64,000 bases of DNA, taken from the NCBI GenBank assembly GCA_964561215.1, contig CAZLOS010000008.1, positions 30,930-94,929 of the forward strand. The letters run 5' to 3'. Of this stretch, positions 8,004 to 15,808 are shown in pieces. How positions within the stretch are numbered: the stretch's first letter is position 1; each line of letters opens with the position of its first letter. Below the pieces are notes generated by a model. The model made no database searches and was not told where the DNA came from. It was given only the letters and a program-made list of their open reading frames with translations. The stretch is from JAJFUV01 sp964561215 (lineage in GTDB: Bacteria; Acidobacteriota; Terriglobia; Bryobacterales; Bryobacteraceae). Both the position numbers and the translations under genes were made by a program.

Positions 8004-9644
8004 TCAGGCCAAGGCGGCGGCGATGATGCCGCGGGCCTGTTCCACGATCTCCTGAAGGTGCTTCTCGCCGCGGAAGCTCTCCGCGTAGAGTTTGTAAATG
8101 CTTTCGGTCCCGCTGGGCCGCGCGGCGAACCACCCGTTGGCCGCCGTCACTTTGATGCCGCCGATGGGCGCGCCGTTGCCCGAGGCCCGCGTCAGAACGG
8201 ACACGATTGTTTCGCCGGCCAGTTCGCGCGCCGTGATGGCTTCCGGGGTCAGCTTGCTGAAGTTCGCTTTCTCCTGCGGGGTGCAAGGCGTATCTATGCG
8301 GGTGTAGCTGCAGCGGCCGAACCCGGTGGCCAGCATCTTGTAAAGCTCTCCGGGATCGCGGCCCGTGCGCGCCACGATCTCCGCGGCAAGAAGGCCCATG
8401 ATCAGACCGTCCTTGTCGGTGGTCCAAACGGTGCCGTCGCGGCGCAGAAAACTCGCTCCGGCGCTCTCCTCGCCGCCGAAACACAGCGTGGCGTCATGCA
8501 AGCCCGGCGAGAACCACTTGAAGCCCACCGGCACTTCCGAAAGGCGGCGGCCGCGCGCGGCTACGATGCGGTCGATAATCCCCGAACTGACCAGCGTCTT
8601 GCCGATGGCGGCCTGTGCCGGCCACCCCGGGCGGTGCGGCACCAGATAATCGATGGCGACGGCCAGGTAATGATTGGGATTGAGCAGTCCGGCGCCGCGG
8701 GTGACAATGCCGTGGCGGTCGGCGTCCGGGTCGGTGCCGAAGGCCACGTCGAAATGATCCTTCAAGCCGACCAGCGAGGCCATGGCGTAAGGCGAGGAGC
8801 AGTCCATGCGGATCTTGCCATCGTGGTCGACGGTCATGAAAGAGAACGCGGGATCCGTTTTCGGATTGACGACCTCGATGCGCAGCCCGTAAGTCTCGGC
8901 AATGGGCTGCCAGTAATGGATCGAAGAACCGCCCAAGGGGTCGACGCCGATGTGCACGCCGGCGGCACGGATCGAGTCCATGTCGATCACCGCCGCGAGG
9001 TCGTTCACATACGGCCGCATCAGGTCGCGTTCAAAGATGTTGTCGCACTTCACCGCCTTTTCGTAAGCTAAGCGGCGCACGCCGCGATTGCCGTTCGCGA
9101 GCAGTTCGTTGGCGCGCTTTTCGATCCAGCCGGTGATATCGGTATCGGCCGGTCCGCCGGCCGGCGGGTTGTACTTGATGCCGCCGTCCGAAGGTGGGTT
9201 GTGCGACGGCGTAATAATGATGCCGTCGGCCCAATGCGAACTGCGTTCCCGGTTGTAGGTGAGGATGGCATGCGAGACAACAGGTGTGGGCGTGAGGCCG
9301 TCGCCCTGCTGCCGCACGGCATTGACCCCGTTGGCGGCCAGGACTTCGATGGCGGTGCGCTCGGCCGGCCCCGAGGCGGCGTGCGAATCCTTGCCCAGGT
9401 ACAGCGGCCCATCGATGGCCTGCCCGGCGCGATGTTCGCAGACCGCCTGCACGATGGCCAGGATGTGTGCCTCGTTGAACGTGCTTCGAGAAGGCGCCCC
9501 GCGGTGTCCGCTGGTGCCGAAGCTGACGCGCTGGAGTGGATTGGACGGATCGGGACGGAGAGCGTAGTAGTCCCGGTCAAGTTGGGCCGGATCGATCAGC
9601 AGTTCACGAGGCGCCGGTTTGCCGGCCAGTGGGTGTAACCCCAT
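8004..9644 (-). CDS. pgm: Phosphoglucomutase (alpha-D-glucose phosphate-specific)
   Basis: Interconverts glucose 1-phosphate and glucose 6-phosphate in the cytoplasm. The 546-residue length fits the bacterial Pgm family. Motifs: FGTSGHRG near residue 43; the phosphoserine loop TPSHNPPSDGGIKYNPPAGG; the metal-binding loop with GTDPDADRHG; the sugar-binding segment FGGEESAG; and the phosphate-binding end RPSGTESIYKLYAESF. A CATAAT hexamer sits nine bases upstream of the ATG and no clear ribosome-binding site is visible. It links glycogen and UDP-glucose metabolism (galU is at 44732) with glycolysis. Confidence 0.95.
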   Translation of the reverse strand: MGLHPLAGKPAPRELLIDPAQLDRDYYALRPDPSNPLQRVSFGTSGHRGAPSRSTFNEAHILAIVQAVCEHRAGQAIDGPLYLGKDSHAASGPAERTAIEVLAANGVNAVRQQGDGLTPTPVVSHAILTYNRERSSHWADGIIITPSHNPPSDGGIKYNPPAGGPADTDITGWIEKRANELLANGNRGVRRLAYEKAVKCDNIFERDLMRPYVNDLAAVIDMDSIRAAGVHIGVDPLGGSSIHYWQPIAETYGLRIEVVNPKTDPAFSFMTVDHDGKIRMDCSSPYAMASLVGLKDHFDVAFGTDPDADRHGIVTRGAGLLNPNHYLAVAIDYLVPHRPGWPAQAAIGKTLVSSGIIDRIVAARGRRLSEVPVGFKWFSPGLHDATLCFGGEESAGASFLRRDGTVWTTDKDGLIMGLLAAEIVARTGRDPGELYKMLATGFGRCSYTRIDTPCTPQEKANFSKLTPEAITARELAGETIVSVLTRASGNGAPIGGIKVTAANGWFAARPSGTESIYKLYAESFRGEKHLQEIVEQARGIIAAALA

Positions 9645-9666
9645 AGCGTAGTTATTATGACACGCG

Positions 9667-12264
9667 TTACGGAAGCTTCTTCATGAGCCAGGCCTCACTG
9701 ACGATGGTTCCCCAGCCGCCCGTGTTGCGCCAGATTTCACGCTCGACGCGCGAGCCGCGCGCGACGTCGGCCGCGCGCTCGAAGCGGATCACCAGTTCGC
9801 CATCGCTGGTCGCCTGCGGCGGAATGTCGAAAGTGAAGAAGTCGCTCGCGCGCTCGGGAACCGCAAGGTCTTTGGCCAGCACGAATTGATCGGCGTAAAT
9901 GGTTTCCGATTTCTGATTCATGCGCTCGCGGTAGCGCTCCTGGTAGCGCGGCCGGACCAGCGTGAACCGGATGCGGTAGCGGGCCTTGGGGTCCAGGCCG
10001 GAGTATTGGAAGGTTACGCCCTGGTCTTCATCCTGCGTGAAGTGCATGCTGCGCTGGCTTGGGCGGTTCATCTCCTCGATCATCTCCGGGACGAAGGGCT
10101 GTCCGAAATCGTAGGGATAGCCATGCACGATGTGCGGCGCGGGGTTGGCCGTGCCCGCGTTGTCATAGAAGCCGCCCGGGCCGGGATCCTCGTAATCGGC
10201 GATCATGCCGAGTAGCTCGCGCCGTTCGGCGCCTCGCGCGATCTTGGCGCGCTCGAGTTGACGGCGCGTCCAACCTGAGCCGATGAAATCGTGGTCCAGG
10301 TTGAAGATGCCTTCGCTACGGACGCCGTACAGGCGGTTGCTCTCCTCGCCCAACCGCGTGGCCTCGGCGCGCAGGCGGTTCATCTCAGCATCCGGAGGAA
10401 GCTTCGCCAGCATGGCGAGCGATTCGGCGATCGCGGCATCCGTCGCGCCGGTCTTGAGCGCCAGGCGGATGCGCTGTTCAACGCGCTGCTGAACCGTTTT
10501 CTGGCGGCGAACGTCGAGCTGAATGTGACGGTCCAACGCGGCCTTCTGCATGTACTCGCGCCAGAGCCAGTTGCCGCGCATGCGCGTCGCTGGCATCTTC
10601 GCCCCGGCTTCCTTCACCAGTTGGTAATAGCGGCCGATACCCGTCTTTTTCTCGATGGGCGTTCCCGGTTGCTCCTGGAGGTTCTCCTCGATCTGGAAGA
10701 TGGCCTGCGCCATCCGCGGCGCGGCTTCGGGGCCGAACCAGGTGCGCGCGTATTCATCGACCAGATCCTCAATCTTGCGCTGCGGACTCCACAGCAGACG
10801 CTGCCACATCCACTGGTTGAAATGGTCCTGCGTGCCGCTGGAGTGCGTGCAATCGCCGATGCCGTAACGGACAGTCTCGCCGAACACCCAGCGATAGTAA
10901 CGCGGCCAGGCGTAGAAACTGAGCCGGTCGTAGACCATGGTGAGCGCCTGGTCCGGGCGGCGTTCGTAGATCCAGTGGTTCCAGTGCGGGGGCTGGTCGC
11001 CGTTCTTGTCGGCGCGGGGGTAGGCCTGTATGAAGCCGTTCTGCGAGTACCGCCAGTGCGTCAGCTCGTTGTAGAAGACGATGTCCTGTTCGGGCGGAAG
11101 CTGGTGCAGAATCTCCTTCAGATAGCGGTCGAAAGGTCCGAAGCCCGGGTAGCGGAACAGATCCATGCGATGGTTCTGGCGATGGCCCGGCTGCCAGCTC
11201 ATGGCGTCCGAGCCCGGCCCATAGCCCCAGGCCCTCAGCCAGGTGCGCGGCTTCTCCTGCAGGTACTTGAAGATGGCGATGTCGCTTTCGTTGTCGAATT
11301 TCTGGTTGGTGAAGAAGATCTGCGTTTCGGGATGCTCGCGGTGGATGATGTTCGCCATGTCCTCGCACAAACGGATGAAGGTGCCGCCGTAAGGCTTGCA
11401 GCGATCACACTCGCAACCACCGCCGTCGCCGCCGGTGAAGCAGATGTAGTCGACGGACGGGGCGCCCCGGAAGGTGTCTTCAAAGCGTTTGAGGAGCGCT
11501 GCGCGCGCCGCCGGAACCGATGGGCACAGGTAGTTCGTCCTGCCGATGGATTCGTAGCCTTGCCATTCGGGAGGACCCGAACCAGCGTTGGGAGAATAAT
11601 GCACGAGGGTCTTGAGGCCCAGCGAGCGGATGAAGTCGAACATCTCGCGATCCGCGGGCGACACGCTGGTCTGCATAGTGTTGAGGCCGGCCAGCGCGTA
11701 ATCCTCGATCTTCCGTTGGGCTTCCCGCCTGGTCCAGCGGCGTGCTTTGGCTTTCTGCAGCGCGACGCCGCTCTGGCCGTACTGCGTGCCGCGGACCTCG
11801 AACGCGGGCGCTGTCCGGAGTTCGAACGGGACCGGGAAGTCCACTCCGCTTAAGCGCACCTCGGCGCGGCGCAGAATCTCGCCCACCGCGTAGAGCACCC
11901 CGCGCGCATCCACGCCCGCCGCCGCGAGCACAGTGCCCTGGGGAAGGCTGAATGTCTTCAGCGTGAAACCTTCGGGGTCTTTGAGAGGACGGCGTTCCGC
12001 GAGGATCTTCGCAAGCTCGCGGTGGCTCTGCGCCGTGCCAAGCAGGATGACCAGGGCGCCGGCCGGAGCCCTGGAAGGTTCGCGTTCGCTCTCCAATCGT
12101 ACGATGAGCGAGGCGGGTTCGCGCAGCCGTTCAGAGAGGATCCGGGCGGCGTTGTCCTCCACGCTGCCGGCCTGATCGCCCATGCGGATGGTAACGCTTG
12201 AAAACGTGGCGCCGTGGGCGGCCGCGAGGAGCGTCAAAGCGGACACGAGGAGTTGTCCACGCAT
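9667..12264 (-). CDS. Large secreted glycoside hydrolase-like protein with GH20/GH67-type N-terminal domain
   Basis: About 865 residues from the ATG at 12264, where a signal peptide begins (MRGQLLVSALTLLAAAHG). The N-terminal 150 residues resemble the non-catalytic alpha/beta domain of GH20 and alpha-glucuronidases (VILLGTAQSH, TVLAAAGVDARGVLYAVGEIL). A probable TIM-barrel part follows, containing an unusual CECDRC cluster after ICFTGGDGGG, possibly a metal site as in DUF4838-type proteins. The C-terminus looks like a beta-sandwich carbohydrate-binding region. No family catalytic pair could be assigned with confidence, so the substrate is unknown. It lies between pgm and a Kelch remnant on the same strand. 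Confidence 0.6.
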   Translation of the reverse strand: MRGQLLVSALTLLAAAHGATFSSVTIRMGDQAGSVEDNAARILSERLREPASLIVRLESEREPSRAPAGALVILLGTAQSHRELAKILAERRPLKDPEGFTLKTFSLPQGTVLAAAGVDARGVLYAVGEILRRAEVRLSGVDFPVPFELRTAPAFEVRGTQYGQSGVALQKAKARRWTRREAQRKIEDYALAGLNTMQTSVSPADREMFDFIRSLGLKTLVHYSPNAGSGPPEWQGYESIGRTNYLCPSVPAARAALLKRFEDTFRGAPSVDYICFTGGDGGGCECDRCKPYGGTFIRLCEDMANIIHREHPETQIFFTNQKFDNESDIAIFKYLQEKPRTWLRAWGYGPGSDAMSWQPGHRQNHRMDLFRYPGFGPFDRYLKEILHQLPPEQDIVFYNELTHWRYSQNGFIQAYPRADKNGDQPPHWNHWIYERRPDQALTMVYDRLSFYAWPRYYRWVFGETVRYGIGDCTHSSGTQDHFNQWMWQRLLWSPQRKIEDLVDEYARTWFGPEAAPRMAQAIFQIEENLQEQPGTPIEKKTGIGRYYQLVKEAGAKMPATRMRGNWLWREYMQKAALDRHIQLDVRRQKTVQQRVEQRIRLALKTGATDAAIAESLAMLAKLPPDAEMNRLRAEATRLGEESNRLYGVRSEGIFNLDHDFIGSGWTRRQLERAKIARGAERRELLGMIADYEDPGPGGFYDNAGTANPAPHIVHGYPYDFGQPFVPEMIEEMNRPSQRSMHFTQDEDQGVTFQYSGLDPKARYRIRFTLVRPRYQERYRERMNQKSETIYADQFVLAKDLAVPERASDFFTFDIPPQATSDGELVIRFERAADVARGSRVEREIWRNTGGWGTIVSEAWLMKKLP

Positions 12265-12336
12265 GGGCCTATTCTCGACGATGCCACCTGCCGGGCGCAA
12301 AGCCCCTCTCGCGAAATGCGGCGTACACGTAGATTG

Positions 12337-12834
12337 TCAGACTTGAATGCGGCCGATGTGGAACGTCGCCGGGTGCCACAGGCGTTTGCCGCCCTCTCCC
12401 CCCAGCACATACACAGTATCGCCATCCACAGCCGCCATGGGATAAGAGGTCGTATCGAGCAAGGGGTCCGTCCCGGCGATCTGGCGCGTCCTGGTGTCAT
12501 AAACCATCACGGTTGACTCAAAGAACCGCTTCCAATCGCGCTTCTTCTCTTCCGCCGTGTAGATATGTTCTACCGAGCCGTCCATCCGGCGCGTGACGCC
12601 ATAGCGGTATCCACCCACCAGCAGGATGTAGCGATCCTTGTATGTCACGGCATGCTGATTGGAGCGGTGCGGCAGGTCTGCCAATCGCTCCCAGCGGCCG
12701 GCGTCGACGTCGTAGCACCACGCATCCACCACGTTCGCATAGCCGCCTGGCTTGGGTGATGGATCGCGGTGAACGCCGCTAAGAACATAGATCCTTCCCC
12801 CCGCCGCGGCACAGGCCAAGTCATGCCAGCTTAA
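12337..12834 (-). pseudogene. 5'-truncated Kelch-repeat protein remnant
   Basis: About 160 residues carry three Kelch-type blades: GGRIYVLSGVHRD, KDRYILLVGGYRYG and GDTVYVLGGEGG, with the spaced W-YD elements (CYDVDAGRWERLADLP, VYDTRTRQIAG). A Kelch propeller needs six or seven blades. The reading frame enters directly from the stop codon of the preceding coiled-coil gene, where the Kelch-like sequence starts abruptly at WHDLACAAAGG. There is no ATG; only a TTG at 12819 could start it. The simplest view is a propeller gene that lost its 5' half at a breakpoint near 12831. A short, functional TTG-started protein cannot be excluded. Confidence 0.6.
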
Positions 12835-13712
12835 CGGGCCTGCTGTACCTTCGGTGTCGCCAGGTAGCCGGCGATACGGTCCTTATGCACCTCGTTGACT
12901 ACGATCTCGTAAGGCTGCCGCGCCCTGGCAACGTAAAACTGCAACGGCTCGTTGAGGTTCTTGTCCTTCTTCTCCACCTTCTTGTCGTCGGCAATCACTT
13001 CCAAGGTGAAGCGGTTCCGCTTCTGGTCGGCCTTCTTGAGGGTGACCATAATGTCGCCTACCCGCTGCGGTTGCTTGCTTTTGGCTAGGTTGAACTCGAA
13101 GTAGTTGCGCTCGCCCAGGGCTTTCAGCGCGGCCAACTCCTTCGAGTTGGTGGCGATCAGGCCGCTCTGCACGCCCAGGTCGCCGGTAGCCCGCTTCAGC
13201 TCGGCGATGGTCTTGTCGAGTTCGGCTTTATTGGCGGCCACCTCGGTCTTCACCGAGCCGACTTCCGTGGAGACCTCGCCCACCCTGGTGCTCGTGGCCG
13301 TGGCGGTCTCTTTCACCGCTCCGATCTCGGTGCGCAAGGCCTGTTGCTGTCTCTTGGTTTCAGCCTCGAGGCGGCGGGAAAGCTCCTCGGCGTGTTTCTG
13401 TGCTTCCACCTTGGCGGAACCGGCGGCCATGGCGGCTTGCTGCCGGGCGGCCTCCAGCTCTGTGCGCAGGTTCTCCAGGTGTTGACGGTTGGCCGCGCTG
13501 GTCACCGTGGATGCTTGCTTGAGTCCCGAAATCTCGGTGGCCATGGCGTCCTTCAGAGTCGCCACATCCTTCTGGACCTTGTTCATCTGCCAGAACATGT
13601 AGATGGTGGCTATGGCCAACGCAATGACTACTCCGAGCATGATCGGAATCATGGGGCCGGAACCGGACGAAGGCTGCGGTTGCGGCGGGAAGGCGGGGGT
13701 CTGATCGCTCAC
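12831..13712 (-). CDS. Membrane-anchored coiled-coil protein, unknown function
   Basis: A 293-residue protein with a Pro/Ser-rich start, one membrane helix at about residues 20-42 (MIPIMLGVVIALAIATIYMFW), a long coiled coil from about 45 to 205 rich in Ala, Glu and Lys heptads, and a C-terminal beta-rich domain (residues 205-290). The layout suggests an N-in anchored protein whose rod and beta domain lie in the periplasm. The start is GTG, preceded by a strong AGGAGG. I do not recognise a named family. Its stop codon sits at the edge of the Kelch remnant, so the region just downstream has been rearranged. Confidence 0.7.
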   Translation of the reverse strand: MSDQTPAFPPQPQPSSGSGPMIPIMLGVVIALAIATIYMFWQMNKVQKDVATLKDAMATEISGLKQASTVTSAANRQHLENLRTELEAARQQAAMAAGSAKVEAQKHAEELSRRLEAETKRQQQALRTEIGAVKETATATSTRVGEVSTEVGSVKTEVAANKAELDKTIAELKRATGDLGVQSGLIATNSKELAALKALGERNYFEFNLAKSKQPQRVGDIMVTLKKADQKRNRFTLEVIADDKKVEKKDKNLNEPLQFYVARARQPYEIVVNEVHKDRIAGYLATPKVQQAR

Positions 13713-13796
13713 GGATGTCTATCCTCCTATAACACTATTATGTATGCGCCAGGGCGCAATGGAGCTACAGTAACATGTCCTACGATGAAATTTGTT

Positions 13797-14411
13797 TCAC
13801 TTATCCTGTTCTTTGATGCGAGGGCGGGCAAAATCCAGGTATTCCTGCTTGGGTACTCCGGGCTCGAAGCAACGGCGGCAGCGCGCCTCGTACATCCCGG
13901 CCGCACCCACCACGATCAGATCGTCTGATTCGACCAACCGTTGCGTGTGCTTGGCCGGATTGCCACAACGCATGCAGATGGCCAGCGTCTTGGTGATGGA
14001 CTCGGCGTGCGCCAGCAGTTCCGGGATCGGGGAGAAGGGCCGGCCCATGTAATCGGTGTCCAGGCCGGCGATGATCACCTGCTTGCCGGAGTCGGCGAGC
14101 TGGTTGGCGATCTCGATCAGGTCCGTACCCAGGAAGTTGGCTTCATCGAAACCCACCACCTCCGTGCGCCAGTCCAGGCGCGTGAGAACCTCGTGCACGT
14201 TGCCGACGACCTCGGACTTCATGCGGATATCGGCGTGGGAGACGATCTCGTCATTCGAGTAGCGCGTGTCGATGGTGGGTTTGAACACCTGCACGCGCTT
14301 GCGGGCGATCATGGCACGCCTCAGCCTGCGGATCAGCTCCTCGCTCTTACCCGAGAACATCGGTCCGCAGATGACCTCGATCCAACCCATCTTGCCTGAG
14401 AAGAAGTCCAT
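13797..14411 (-). CDS. tdk: Thymidine kinase (type II, TK1-like)
   Basis: Phosphorylates thymidine in the salvage pathway. The 204-residue protein has the P-loop GPMFSGKSEELIRRL, a DEANFLG lid/Walker B segment, and the zinc-binding cysteines CMRCGNPAKHTQR and CRRCF. Two starts are possible: the ATG at 14411 and one seven codons later (MGWIEVICG), the usual family N-terminus. A perfect GC palindrome ends just 14 bases upstream of the first ATG. A weak TAGGAT box before that palindrome could place it in the tdk leader. Confidence 0.95.
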   Translation of the reverse strand: MDFFSGKMGWIEVICGPMFSGKSEELIRRLRRAMIARKRVQVFKPTIDTRYSNDEIVSHADIRMKSEVVGNVHEVLTRLDWRTEVVGFDEANFLGTDLIEIANQLADSGKQVIIAGLDTDYMGRPFSPIPELLAHAESITKTLAICMRCGNPAKHTQRLVESDDLIVVGAAGMYEARCRRCFEPGVPKQEYLDFARPRIKEQDK

Positions 14412-14416
14412 GGTTC

Positions 14417-14446
14417 AGAAAGAAGGGCGCGCCGCGCGGCGCGCCC
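14417..14446 (-). terminator. Rho-independent terminator (or leader hairpin) between GH29 gene and tdk
   Basis: Bases 14425-14446 form a 22-base perfect palindrome that folds as a 9-bp GGGCGCGCC stem with a GCGC loop. On the minus strand it is followed by TTCTTTCT. This fits termination of the fucosidase transcript. Because tdk starts only a few bases later, the same hairpin could act as an attenuator if transcription enters tdk from the TAGGAT box at the fucosidase stop codon. Confidence 0.65.
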
Positions 14447-14457
14447 AAATCTCTATC

Positions 14458-15762
14458 CTACACGCCTTCGCGTTTCCGCTCGATGCGTACGTAGTTCATG
14501 TCCTGCTTCGGTTCGCCGTCCAGCGTGAGGGCGAACGTTGTAACCGGCGAATCCGGCGGCATGGCCGGCAGGTTCAACAACCGCACGCGGAAGTCGTCCT
14601 GGACGAACTTCACCGGCTGGCCGGTGGCGAAGTACTTCGCAGAAAGCACCTTGTTGCGCAGCCCGCCGAGGCTTGCCACGGTGCCGGGCCAGAAATAGAT
14701 GTGCGGGTAAAGCGTGTTGCCTTTGCGCGTGGCGCTCCAGAACTGGCCGCCCCACACCTGGCAGCGTTCAGATTCGTAGATGGTGGCGCCGTTACGGTCC
14801 ATCCATTTACCCACCGCGGTCAGGATGCGCACGGACTCGGCCGGAATGCTGCCGTCCGCCTTGGGCCCGATGTTCAACAGGTAGTTGCCGCCCTGGCGCG
14901 CGCAAGTGATCAGGTTGCGCACCACGGTCTTGGGCGTCTTCCAGGCATCGTCGCTGGCGTGGTAGCCCCAACTGTCGTTCATGGTCATGCAGGTTTCCCA
15001 GGCGCGATCCTTCGAGGCGACAATGTGCTGTTCGGGCGTGGAGAAATCTCCCGGCAGGCCATTGCGGTTGTTGACGATGGTATCTGGCTGCAGTTCGAAG
15101 ACCATCTTGTTCATGCGCTCGGACTCCCAGCCTTCGGCTTTGAGCGGCCAGTTGACGTCGTACCAGAGCACGTCGAGCTTGCCGTAGTTCGAGCAGATCT
15201 CGCGCACGTGGCCGTGGATGTAATCGACAAAGCGGCGGCGCGCGGCTTCATCCTTGGCGCAAAGCGCGCCGTCGGGATGGTGCCAATCCATCAGCGAGTA
15301 ATAGAGCCCCGCGCGCAGGCCCTCCCCGCGTGCGGCGGCGAAGTACTCTTTCACCAGATCGCGGCCCGCGGCCTGTTTGGGCGCGCAGTACGGGGTCAGC
15401 TTCGAGTCGAAGAGGCAGAAGCCCTCGTGGTGTTTCGAGGTCATCACCATGTATTTCATGCCGGCGGCTTTGGCGAGCTTCGCCCAGGCGCGGGCGGCAT
15501 TCGGCGTGGGCACGAACTTCTTGGCCAGTCGCTCGTATTCGGCCACGGGGATGCCTTCGCACTCCATCGCCCACTCGTGACGGCCCAGGACGCTGTAGAG
15601 TCCCCAATGGATGAACATGCCGAACTTGGCTTCGTGCCACCACTTCATGCGGCGTTCACGGTCGGCCTCGCTCGTGTAGTCGGCGGCGGCGAGGCGTGTG
15701 GCGGCGGCGCCCGCTCCCATCATGTTCAAGTACGTTCTGCGTGACATTCCCTTTGGTTGCAT
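14458..15762 (-). CDS. Tat-exported alpha-L-fucosidase (GH29)
   Basis: Releases L-fucose from glycans. The 434-residue protein begins with a Tat signal (SRRTYLNMMGAGAAA, residues 7-21). GH29 hallmarks follow: WWHEAKFGMFIHWGLYSV, KYMVMTSKHHEGFCLFDS, and LDVLWYDVNW, in which the Asp is the expected nucleophile. Upstream on the minus strand are TATAAT (15791-15786) and GGGAGGAA, so this gene has a conventional leader. It follows the GH35 gene, and a strong terminator lies just downstream. Exo-acting removal of fucose and galactose from the same class of polymers is a plausible joint role. Confidence 0.9.
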   Translation of the reverse strand: MQPKGMSRRTYLNMMGAGAAATRLAAADYTSEADRERRMKWWHEAKFGMFIHWGLYSVLGRHEWAMECEGIPVAEYERLAKKFVPTPNAARAWAKLAKAAGMKYMVMTSKHHEGFCLFDSKLTPYCAPKQAAGRDLVKEYFAAARGEGLRAGLYYSLMDWHHPDGALCAKDEAARRRFVDYIHGHVREICSNYGKLDVLWYDVNWPLKAEGWESERMNKMVFELQPDTIVNNRNGLPGDFSTPEQHIVASKDRAWETCMTMNDSWGYHASDDAWKTPKTVVRNLITCARQGGNYLLNIGPKADGSIPAESVRILTAVGKWMDRNGATIYESERCQVWGGQFWSATRKGNTLYPHIYFWPGTVASLGGLRNKVLSAKYFATGQPVKFVQDDFRVRLLNLPAMPPDSPVTTFALTLDGEPKQDMNYVRIERKREGV

Positions 15763-15808
15763 GGATGGATGATTCCTCCCGATTGATTATACGTTTCTCG
15801 AAGCCGGC

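Noticed and set aside
10291..11853. A 520-residue plus-strand open frame opposite the secreted glycosidase-like gene
   Set aside because: No start signal and no domain; the minus-strand reading has a signal peptide and recognisable regions.
14258..15744. A long plus-strand open frame across tdk and the GH29 gene
   Set aside because: It spans two well-supported minus-strand genes and the palindromic terminator between them.
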